Shown here in pieces: positions 1 to 8,661 of a stretch of DNA of 64,000 nucleotides. Made by a program: the position numbers and the translations under genes. The DNA lies in NCBI RefSeq assembly GCF_000143415.4, contig NW_003314354.1, positions 348,575-412,574 of the forward strand, in the 5' to 3' direction. The DNA comes from Selaginella moellendorffii. Its lineage: Eukaryota; Streptophyta; Lycopodiopsida; Selaginellales; Selaginellaceae. Under the pieces are notes generated by a model, which was not told the origin of the DNA, made no database searches, and saw only the letters and a program-made list of their open reading frames with translations. Each line of letters opens with the position of its first letter. Positions within the stretch are counted from its first letter, which is position 1.

Positions 1-545
1 CGAAAATGCCATCATGCCATATTGGACAGTTGAATGGAGGAGATCTCATAGGCAAATCCATCATGTAGCTGCTTTTGTGTTTGTAACCTTTCTCTTTCTG
101 CAGTGAAAGCACAGATAATAGCTTCGTTGGACGGTATAGCAGTGCAACCTCCGCGAGGTGGTGGAGTTCCCCGGGAAACTGATGACAATAACGGTGGCTG
201 GAACGCTGGTGATGGTGGACTGGAGGCTATGGTGGCGGAGGATGGAACGCCGGCGGTGAAATGGCTGGAACACTGGCGACAATGGTGGCGGAGGCTGGAA
301 CACCGGCAGCGAGGATGGTCGTTGCGGCTGGACGACAGGCAGCGACAATGCTGGTGTGCTGGAGGCTGGAACAGGTGGCAGAGGCTGGAACACCGGCAGC
401 GAAGATGGTGGTCGAAATGGCTGGGGCAGTGGAGAAGTGTGATAACAATGCTACTTGGAACTCCCAGCAACGAGCACGGAGGAGGACCAAGCTCGCGAGT
501 GATACCAATGAAGAAGACAATCCCGAGTAGTCCCTGCATAGAACG
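1..545 (+). pseudogene. Degraded GW/glycine-rich coding sequence, copy A
   Basis: One frame reads a short unique stretch (IASLDGIAVQPPRGGG) followed by repeats such as NNGGWNAGDGG. After about 235 the GGWNTG-type repeats continue in other frames, so at least one frameshift separates the two parts. A TTCTGCAG acceptor-like site precedes the frame. Gly-Trp repeats of this kind occur in AGO-hook proteins such as KTF1/SPT5-like and NRPE1. That assignment is a guess from composition only. Relative to copy B, a GW unit is missing around 220 and about 40 bases are inserted near 440. No intact product is supported. Confidence 0.4.
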
Positions 546-654
546 CGAGCAGTGGTGAGTCGCAAGTGGTGATGCTGGAGAGGACTAGAGGAGCAAGCGT
601 TTTGGCCGATTTTGGAGAGATTTTAGTTAGCGGGCGAAATCTTTGTTTGACAAG

Positions 655-1140
655 TTTTGGTCGCTCGCTTGGATCCACGGCGCTACAAGGAGATGGTCGC
701 GCTGGGGAGCATCAGCTTCGCCGCGACCCCCAGTTGATGCTGATGGTGATGCCTTCCGCCGCTCGGGCACTGGATCGCGCCGAAGAGCCTGGAATTCTCG
801 ACGTGGGAGGAATTTCAGAAGCTTCCTCAAGCACGGTCTATGCTGAAATTTGGAGATCCGCGAGAAACATGGAGCTCTTTTCTATACTGTTAAGTTGTGA
901 TGTTCTTTTAAATATCAGCAGACTTTTAGAGAGCTGGAAGAGAACGAGACATGAATTACAATAGGAAGAGGAAGCAGGAGGCAGAAGATGCGAAGAGAAA
1001 AACTAAAAGATTCATTTCGGCATTACTGCGAATGGAATGTTGGCCGTGGTAAGCTCTTTCGTTTCGATTCTTTTATGGACGTCAAGCATTTGCTTGCAGG
1101 GAAAACTTAAGGGTTTGCTGCTCACTTTGTTTTCAGGCAG
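655..1140 (+). pseudogene. AFG1-type ATPase gene fragment, copy A
   Basis: The stretch parallels the intact AFG1-like gene at 33116-35512. The second-exon sequence (TACNAGGAGATGGTCGCGCTGGGG) is at about 680-705 and the exon end (AACATGGAGCTCT) near 865. The intron and third-exon start (ATCAGCAGACTTTTAGA, then GAGCTGGAAGAGAACGAGAC) follow at 915-955. The Walker A exon boundary is at about 1035-1105 (ATGTTGGC, then CAAGCATTTGCTTGCAGGGAAAA), and a piece of the intron before the sixth exon (GCTGCTCACTTT..TTTTCAGGCA) sits at 1120-1142. Exons are collapsed and frames are lost. The fragment ends where the Sec61-like frame begins. Confidence 0.8.
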
Positions 1141-1206
1141 AGATATACCCTTTATCACGAATCTTTAAAAGGAAGAGGCCTCAAAGGGTTTCTCCAAACT
1201 AGGGCA

Positions 1207-2379
1207 ATGGCTTTGTGGATCCTCACGCACCCGTTTTCGCGCAGGCCCCCGAGGTACTGGGGCTTGCCTCACAGGTTCACCGTCCTAGCGGCGATCTCCC
1301 TGCTGTGGATAGCTCTCGGCAGCATCCCGCTCTATGGTATGTCCAAGACGCCGGCAGCTGGCTGGGCATGGGTGCGCGAGGTGTTCGCATCCAGCCCAGG
1401 AACTCTCACAGACCTGGGAGTGATATGCTTGGTGGCTGCTAGTCAGGTGAGGGTGAGGTTGCCAATGAGCGAGGAGGTGCCCATGCCCGAAGACAAAGTA
1501 ACGAAGTTCGTCATGTTTGGCGTGTCGCTGCTCCTCCCAGTGCTGCCCCTTGCTGCTGGTCGCTATGGAAGTGATCTCGGTGTTCTCAAGGCGCTGCTGC
1601 TCTATGCCCAGCTCTGCCTTGCGAATTGCGTCGCGTGCTTGCTCGTGATTGCCTGCGAGTTTCGGCGCTGGGGAATAGGAGTTGACATTGCGGAGCTCCT
1701 CCCGGCGGCGACTCTGGCCAAGAGCTTGGTTGTCAAGGCGTTGAGCCCTTTCCCTCCAGCGGCACCGGTTAGTGGCAGAAGGTTTGAAGGTGCGCTGCTT
1801 CACGGGCTGTCTGTGGTGCGTGGCAATTACAGTGGGAGTGCGTTTTATAGTGCTCTTGGCACCGGCGGCGGCGGCGATCTTGCTTCTGGGAATGAAGTGG
1901 TGAGCTTGTGGAGTGTGCTTGCCACAGTCACTTTTGTGGCGGCCGCGTACAAACTCCAGAAGAATCGGAAGTTCACGCTCTTTCAAGTCTCGGACTGGCT
2001 ACAACCGGTACAGTTTCTCGCTTTGTTGGCATGGATCTTGGGCGTCGTTTCCTCCAAGGCGCTCACGCTGTCCGCTGGGCGCGGTTTGCTCACCTGGATC
2101 TTGGTGCCGGTGGCGATGGGTTTACTGTTCAAGGCGTTTGCGGCGTGGGAGAGTTGGGAGCTGGGCTCGTCGGAGACGGATACTTGGGCCGGGGTGGCGG
2201 CTGGAGTGCTGTGCGTGGTGGCGGCTGCCACAGGATGCGTGGGCTCGGCTTTTGGATGGCTGATAGTTTGTCGGCTGATCTACAAACTTTACCGCTCAGT
2301 GTGCTCTGCAATCATGACCCGGCGGATGCTAGAAAAAATGGAGCAGGAGGGGGTGCCCTCCATGTACGCACGCTTCTGA
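1207..2379 (+). CDS. Divergent Sec61-alpha/SecY-like membrane protein (390 aa)
   Basis: A single uninterrupted frame encodes a hydrophobic multi-pass protein. Several short stretches line up in order with Sec61-alpha: IPLYGM near residue 40, WVREVFASSPGTLTDLG near 55-72 (family WMRVILASNRGTLMELG), VVKALSPF near 175, FEGALLHGL near 193, AFYSAL near 213, and a C-terminal ATGCVGSAFGWL (family LGAIGSGTGIL). Sec61-alpha forms the ER protein channel. This copy is about 85 residues shorter, lacks the usual residues after TM2 (plug/pore-ring area), and has lost the long loop between TM6 and TM8. Translocon function is therefore uncertain. It has no introns. The start is the first ATG after a TAA at about 1107. 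I am sure of the frame and fairly sure of the family. Confidence 0.68.
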   Translation: MALWILTHPFSRRPPRYWGLPHRFTVLAAISLLWIALGSIPLYGMSKTPAAGWAWVREVFASSPGTLTDLGVICLVAASQVRVRLPMSEEVPMPEDKVTKFVMFGVSLLLPVLPLAAGRYGSDLGVLKALLLYAQLCLANCVACLLVIACEFRRWGIGVDIAELLPAATLAKSLVVKALSPFPPAAPVSGRRFEGALLHGLSVVRGNYSGSAFYSALGTGGGGDLASGNEVVSLWSVLATVTFVAAAYKLQKNRKFTLFQVSDWLQPVQFLALLAWILGVVSSKALTLSAGRGLLTWILVPVAMGLLFKAFAAWESWELGSSETDTWAGVAAGVLCVVAAATGCVGSAFGWLIVCRLIYKLYRSVCSAIMTRRMLEKMEQEGVPSMYARF

Positions 2380-2547
2380 AACTCAAATCAGGTTTTGTAG
2401 CAAGGGAACAAAAGAAAACGAAAGATTTCAGCAAACCCTGGTGGAAGTATTGTTGATTCTTAGATCAATTAAAAAATCTTAGGAAACTAATCAACTGGGT
2501 GTAAGAACATTAAGGGCTATAAGGGCATTTAAGTATAAAAGGCAAAA

Positions 2548-2758
2548 ATTATAACAAAGAGAAAATTTGAATGGACATCAATTCTAGATGCAAAATTGTT
2601 ATCAATTCAAGGACTTGCAAATAGAAAAGCAAAAGAATTAAAACTTAGCCATAATATTGGCTTAATTGAGCAACAAATTGTTTCTAGATACTATTATATA
2701 TCGATAAAGAATAAAAATGAGAAAATAAATTTTTTAATGTATCCAAAGAACAACATAC
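2548..2758 (+). pseudogene. AT-rich coding relic, 5' half, split by the LTR element
   Basis: An open frame starting near 2548 reads KFEWTSILDAKLLSIQ and then ANRKAKELKLSHNIGL, up to the retrotransposon junction. Its continuation lies beyond the element at 10459-10603. The pattern (Trp-Thr, Leu, Gly, then QQIVSRY) recalls SANT/MYB-like helices, but I do not recognise the family. A frameshift separates the two halves after the element is removed, so the host sequence was probably already decaying. Confidence 0.4.
2754..2758. repeat. Target-site duplication CATAC (left)
   Basis: The five bases before the 5' LTR (CATAC, 2754-2758) are repeated immediately after the 3' LTR at 10459-10463. A 5-bp duplication is what LTR-retrotransposon integrases leave, so the element moved here as a unit. 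Confidence 0.95.
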
Positions 2759-4566
2759 TGTGAGACACAAAATCCCTAGGCCCCAAAGTGGAGCCGGAAG
2801 GGCGCCACATGGTAGTGGCCGAAGCGAGAGCCAAACGAGCGTAACACGTTTGGACCAGAAGCTCCGACTTGAAAAGTCAAGAGCGGGAGTGGAACTCCCA
2901 ACGAAGTGCTCGAGGAACGAGCACGAAGCGAGCAAAAGGCAAGGCTCCAAAAAGGGACCCAAAAGGACCAACACATGACACGTGGGAGTGTCCGAGATGG
3001 ACTCGAGTTGGAGTCCGAAGTGGAGTCCGAGGTGGACCCGAGTTGGAGTCCGAAGTGGAGTCCGAGATGGACCCGAGTTGGAGTCCGAGATGGAGTCCGA
3101 GGTGGACCCGAGATGGACTCGAGATGGAGTCCAAAGTGGAGTCCGAGATGGACCCGAGATGGAGCCCGAGATGGAGTCCGAGATGGAGTCCGAGGTGGAC
3201 CCGAGATGGACCCGAAATGGAGTCCGAGATGGAGTCCGAGATGGACCCGAGATGGAGTCCGAGATGGAGTCCGAGGTGGACCCGAGATGGACCCGAAATG
3301 GAGTCCGAGATGGAGTCCGAGATGGACCCGAGATGGAGTCCGAGATGGAGTCCGAGATGGACCCGAGATGGACCCGAGATGGAGTCCGAGATGGAGTCCG
3401 AAGTCGAGACCAAGACCGGAACCGAGACCGGGACCGAGACCGAGACCGAGACCGAGATCGGGACCGAGACTGAGACCGAGGCCGAGGCCAAGACCGAGCC
3501 CGAGCCCGAGTCTGAGTCCGAATCCGAGTCCGAGTCCGAGTCCGAGTCCGAGTCCGAGTCCGGAGCCTGAGAGGGTGAAAGCCCAAAGCGTTCGTCTCCC
3601 AGACCCTGGGGGGTTTGGTGAGCTCCAAAAGTATAGTAGGGGGAGGACTGCAGTGGAGCCAGTTTGGCCAGGAAAGGCCAGTTTGGCCCAGGAAGGCCGG
3701 ACCCAGTGTTGGGTGATGAGCTGTCCGCTGGGAAGTCCAAGACTAGAGTGAACACAGACCGACAAGCGGGGTAGCTTGGTGAAGTGTTCAAGAGCCGGCT
3801 CTAGTTCCCCCGGGAGATCGACTGGCCGATGCTCCCAGTCCAAGTGTGGGTGGCACTACCTACTTGGATACCTGGTGTGGCTCAACGGAACCCACTCTAA
3901 GCCCATGGCTAGAGCACCTAAAGGCGATAGGTGGGGAGAGTACCCAGGTGGCTCGCGTAAGGCCACGGTGTTCCGAAATGTTGTCCCAAAGGCCCAGACT
4001 GTGGAAAGGAAGAGGAGCAGTCCTCTGGGGTTGTGACCAAGGACACAGTCATGTGGTGAGGAAGTCCTAGAGGACCGTGGGACTTAGTGGTCGGGCCTGT
4101 GGGCCTCGATCCAGTGGCAGTGTTGGCAAACACGGCCAGGGGCAGAAAGGGACTTGGTAGGAACTGACAAAGGGACTTTGGGGAAGGCAATTCCCCAGGT
4201 CTGTGGGCATCCTAAGGATGCTAAGGAGTGGATCCAGGATGACCCCTCGTAGACAGATGGCCCAGTCTTGGAGAGACGGGATGGTGATGCAAGTGGTATT
4301 GGACCATTTGCGCAGCAAAGGTGAATGGGCATGGCCTTAGCGTAACGGGCCGAGATGTCAGTGGTACCTTTGGGTGTCGGTTTTGGGACCGGACACGTGG
4401 AGCACTTGGACCAGGTGCAAGTGTTGAGTGGCATGGATGCCATTCTTGGGGTTAGCAAGTCCCAAGTCCTGAATTGGACTGATGGAGGTTGTGAATGAGA
4501 CTCCTCCAAGTGGTCGGAGGTGTGGTTAAGTGACTAAAGTAGAAATGGAAAAATTAGTCGCTTACA
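2759..4566 (+). repeat. 5' long terminal repeat (1808 bp)
   Basis: The repeat starts TGTGAGACAC and ends GTCGCTTACA, with short terminal inverted repeats TGTGAG/CTTACA. It contains the hexamer-based low-complexity block at about 3000-3570. Substitutions relative to the 3' LTR that I can see are at about 2821 (C/T), 3895 (A/G), 4068 (T/C) and 4360 (G/A). It also carries one extra (GAGTCC)2 and one fewer A near 4552. Confidence 0.95.
3000..3570 (+). repeat. GAGTCC/GAGATGG hexamer-based tandem array inside the 5' LTR
   Basis: Units built on GGAGTCCGAGAT and GGACCCGAGAT alternate for about 400 bp, then pass into GACCGA and finally GAGTCC hexamers. Because the unit is a multiple of three, several frames on both strands stay open and give R/S/E/P-rich translations with no sequence complexity. 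The same array lies at about 8900-9460 in the 3' LTR, two hexamers shorter. Confidence 0.95.
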
Positions 4567-4569
4567 ATG

Positions 4570-4581
4570 TGGTATCGGAGC
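4570..4581 (+). other. Primer-binding site, tRNA-Met type
   Basis: TGGTATCGGAGC starts three bases after the 5' LTR. It differs at one base from TGGTATCAGAGC, the complement of the 3' end of plant initiator tRNA-Met used as primer by many LTR retrotransposons. This fixes the plus orientation of the element. Confidence 0.9.
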
Positions 4582-7048
4582 TGTTCCTTAGTCCGACTTT
4601 TATTGGTGCTCAAGTATATCACCACTAGTGTTGGCATCGGAAGGTCCGAGGAGTGGGCCTATCCTTGAGGAGTAGCAAGTCGGGAAGACATGGCTCTCCA
4701 TTACAGTTCATGTGTGAACTTGTAGACGAGGTGGTGGATAGAAAAGGGCCAATAATGGAACGACTTTGGGATCTTGGGAACAGTGCAAGGTTTTCCTCAT
4801 TGAGTTAAGGATGTGATCCGGATAAGCATTTGTCTCAGCAAATTGGCTAAGGTTGTTGTGGTAAACAACTAAAGTTGGGATCACGGGAAAGATAGAGACT
4901 CCAAAACAATAAAGGAGTCACAAGATTATCCTCATATAGTTGAGGTTGGTGCTCATGAATGTGAGACCAAAGGTAATGACCGTGGAAGGTCAAATACGGA
5001 AGAGGACTCAAGTCCTTGAAATGGTAGCCGGGGCTACCTCTAATAAATGCTGGAACAACCCAAGGAGTTGGGGGTGTATTAAGTGGATGAGTTGGTATTC
5101 TCATCACATGGACAAGTAGTCCTAAGGGGCAAAGGTTGCCCCCAGAGAACAAAATCAAGTGTCGGAGTAACACTTGTGAATATAGTCCTTTTGAGTAGGA
5201 CTGGAATGCAAGATGTGTATTCCAGTGAGCTAGTGCCTCACAAGTAGGACCTTACGGGTCGGTGGATTAACCAAGTCCAAAACTGCTAGACGACTCAAGT
5301 AGAGTCAAGGGATGGTCCTAAAAAGGACTGAATGAAGCATTTGGACTGAGGTGCGTTGTACCCCACAAAGGATGGGGGGGGATCATAGGATCCAAGGATG
5401 AGAACAGAGAGTATCTCATCGATGGCTAAATGTGCCATGCTAAAGTTATGGGAAAGGTGTTCCCAGAAGGAAACAACTTTGACATAAAGTTGTGTGTGAC
5501 CTCTATGGGGCAGTGCTAACGGATGGTTGGCATGAGAAAGAGCGGTGTTGGTCTTGGCAAAGACTTAGACACGAAGGGAAATGTGATAGAGGTAGGCTCG
5601 TGAAGCCGATGGTGTGGAGACACCAAATGTGCCAAGGTGTGATACCTTGAGGCTATGTTGGTGGGTTCGTGAGAACCCCTTGCCAAAGGAATCCCAATGG
5701 AAATGGGAATGGCATAGCTTAAGCTGCAAAGCATGCAGTTGGAGTGTGGTGACCCAGATAGTGATGGAGGTGTGAAAGCACCAAGCAATGAGTTGTAAGA
5801 CTTGACAACTATGAGGCAACTAAGCAAGAGGTGCAAAATAACTGGTTAAACGGGTAGAAGGTAGCTACCCAAGACTTCTAGTATAGGGAAGTCGGATATA
5901 CCCTTACGGGGGATAAGTTACTTATGTTGCGATATAGTAAGTCAATGTCATAAAAGGAAATACTCATTGTCAAGAAAGCCATCATTGGGACACCCGAACA
6001 CTCTAGAACACCAGAAGGTGGTGTTTGATGTCGCGAGGGCAATGGATAAAGCCCAAGGGACTAAGTCCCTAGCGAATGATGGATAGAAGGTGCTATCCAA
6101 ATGTCCAAGGTTGTGGAGACAAGAGAGGACTGTCTACCCAAGTTGGACAAAGCCAAAAATGAAATTTTGGCAAGGCTAGTGATGGGCATGTAAAGGCCCA
6201 TAAGCAACAATGTAACCCCAGTGTGTGAGATTATAAGCTGAGCATACCCGAATTGAGGAACCACTCCCCGGGCTATTGGGTAGGTTCATCCCTAAGAATA
6301 CTTGCTAAGGCATGATAGAAAGTGCAAAGCTATCCTCCTAGTCTGGAGGAGAATGACTGAAGGAAAGGTGTGAAGCCAAAGGCAAGTAGTGTTGGGATGG
6401 AACTGAACCATAGAAATCAAAGGGCATATCCAACAGTGGTTATGAAAGTTGGGAGTGGAGAATCAAGAGGGTGCTCGAGGATATTGTTGCTAGCAACCGT
6501 GATGCCATGGAGAGTCTAAAATATGGAATTGTCCATGTTAGACTATATGGCAACTATAAAGCTTGCGAAAGGGGAGGCCTTAGCAAGCTGAGGGACAGAG
6601 TTCCTTCAAGGTTCCCAAAGACGATTCTAGGTAGCGTAGTACCTAGAAAGGCCAAGTGTAAATGGTTCATGGAACGCGCGAAATCAGAGTGGCGCAGCAG
6701 AAGCGTGGTCTTGAAGCTTGCCATGAGGCAAAGTTATCAAGGTTAGGGAAGTAGTTCCCGAGTGTTCAAAGAGAGGGCTTTGAACGAAAGTCGATGGTCA
6801 AGGACTTTCACGCTTATGCAGGAACCATGTTACAATGGTCGGAGGACTTGCCAAGTGAGATTAGCACGTCGGGGGAACAAAGACCCTAGTTGAAGGTGAT
6901 ATCTTCAAAACGGGTGGGCCAGGGGGCCAAGCATGGAGGAGTCCATGCATGATCACAGATATGTCAAGTGAGAGGACTTGGCAGTGTGGAGGAACTAGGT
7001 TCCTAAGCTGTGATCTGTAGCGCGCTTTAAAAAATAAGTTGGTGCACC

Positions 7049-7200
7049 GGCGTGGGGAGTCACGCCAGGCATCTTGTGTGATGCTGTCCGTAGATGCATA
7101 TACGGAGGTTGGGTTCGAGTCCCGACCCTCTAGTGCTTGGGTTCGAGTCCCAAATCACTAGGGCGTGGTGGTGGTTTGGAATATGAGGACACTCATATTT
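7049..7200 (+). other. Cluster of perfect short hairpins, two tRNA T-arm-like, inside the LARD
   Basis: Four stem-loops follow each other: GGCGTG/CACGCC (7049-7066), TCCGTA/TACGGA (7087-7106), GGTTGGG/CCCGACC around TTCGAGT (7107-7127), and CTAGTG.TTGGG/CCCAA..CACTAG around TTCGAGT (7130-7161). A fifth, AATATGAG/CTCATATT, lies at about 7180-7200. The two GGGTTCGAGTCCC loops are textbook T-arm/box-B sequences. No A box or acceptor stem for a real tRNA is visible, so this is a structured RNA region or tRNA-derived insert rather than a tRNA gene. Confidence 0.6.
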
Positions 7201-8650
7201 CGGTGGTCATGGACTCTCAGTGGGGAGACTGGTTTGGGCACACCGCCAAGCGAGGGATGCCTCGGAGTCGTGATGCACGGTTAGATTGCTTAGTGTGAAA
7301 GCTCAGCATATCTAATTTGAACACTTTGGTGCAAGTGGCACCAAGGTCGTGGTGAGTGAGATGGGGACACCTAATCTCAGTTGCTATGAACCCTTGGCCG
7401 TAAGGGCTAGCTTGGGTGCACCGCCAAGTGTGGGGGATGCCCCCGGGGTTATAGTCAACAACTTGGAGGTCTAGAAGACCAAGTACCTCTTGGCAACTCT
7501 ATTAAGGTGCCAAGGTGAGATCACTAGGTGATCTTATGGCCAGATAAGGACAAGGTCCTTGGTTGGCTAAGGAATGAAGTTCCTAGTTCAAAATGTTGAA
7601 ATTGAACTGTTTAAGGTGGTGTGGCTTGGTCGTGATGACCAAGTGGGAAGAGCACCTAAGGGAAATAAACTATGTCCGTGCGATGGCATAGTGAGTCCGA
7701 GGAAAGTAGTCTCTATAAAAGACCCATGGGAGGGTCACGAAGTTGGGCCGTGGATAGAGCCCATAGCAGAAGATGCTAAAGAGACATACTAGGGGTGAAC
7801 ATCCTCCGGACTTGGCAAAGAAGAGTCTTTGCTATGGAACCGAAACAATACCTCAAGGAGGGAGGTAGAGATTCGATGTTGCTTGGTGCAACAATCAACG
7901 GATAGGAGCAAAAGATGAGTGGCCAAGATAGGGCCGTGGAATCCCTTGGAAGGAATCCAAGTGACAAAGTTAGGCGAGGAACACTAATGTGTTGGACGCT
8001 AACAAATTGCGGGAAAGGAAGTGTGTTTCCAAGGAGGGATTCCAAAATGCTCCGATTTGGCGAAAGTGGAAGCTCCAAGGGAGGGAGCGGTAAGGTAGCC
8101 AAATGATAGGGCCATGAACAGCCCTAGCACAAAGTATGATAACTGGAACTTTGGCACAAAATAGAAGAGAGGATGATGGTGCCCTCGAGTAGAAAACTTC
8201 CTAGGATGGGAAGTGGAGTTGCACAAAATGTGCAAGGCAAGGTGTCGGAGACACCTAGGAAATTGACTCCAAAAAGTCAAAAGTAAACATTCCAAAGTGC
8301 AAAGGTAGATCAATGGAATCTGTGACTACTCAAGAATGAGTAGTGGAATTGAGTTAGAGAGGGTGTCTCTAACGGGTTTAGCGAGAACTGAACCAATAAA
8401 AAGGAGCAAACCACCCCAGGTGGTCAAGTGAGTCTCTAAGCTGGAGAGACTATCCGCCTTAGAGGATAGGCAAGGCATGGTGAGCCTTTGGTGTCGAACC
8501 ATTGAGGAATATGCAAAAGGCATGGTGAGCCTTCAATGTCAAACCATTGACAAATATTGGCTAGGTGCCAAGGATGGAAATGGTAACACATACGAGTGTT
8601 ACTTTACAAAATGGTTTACCGTTCGATGAGGACATCGAACTTCATCTATG

Positions 8651-8660
8651 GGTGGTGGAG
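8651..8660 (+). other. Weak polypurine tract before the 3' LTR
   Basis: GGTGGTGGAG ends one base before the 3' LTR. It is purine-rich with two T interruptions, in the position expected for plus-strand priming. The position supports the call more than the sequence does. Confidence 0.45.
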
Positions 8661-8661
8661 T

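Larger units (their letters stand above)
1..2420 (+). repeat. Segmental duplication, copy A (partner 20240-22360)
   Basis: Bases 1-2420 match 20240-22360 in the same orientation, with long identical runs broken by small indels. Each copy contains, in order, a GW/glycine-rich frame, a fragment of an AFG1-type ATPase gene and a Sec61-like reading frame. Copy A starts at or before the window edge, so its true left end is unknown. Homology fades just after the Sec61-like stop codon, where the tails differ by indels. Copy A keeps more of the ATPase fragment and an intact Sec61-like frame, so it is closer to the ancestral arrangement or was maintained by selection. Confidence 0.95.

Noticed and set aside
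1908-2456. 182-codon frame overlapping the Sec61-like gene
   Set aside because: Out-of-frame shadow. The same reading appears in copy B only because of the 134-bp deletion.
2684-3791. Long overlapping reading frames on both strands (150-355 codons) in the LTRs, repeated at 8599-9734
   Set aside because: They are produced by the hexamer array, whose unit is a multiple of three. The translations are R/S, E/S/D or L/G low-complexity strings with no start context or family.
7107-7161. A tRNA gene
   Set aside because: Only T-arm-like loops are present. There is no acceptor stem, D-arm A box or anticodon arm in proper spacing.
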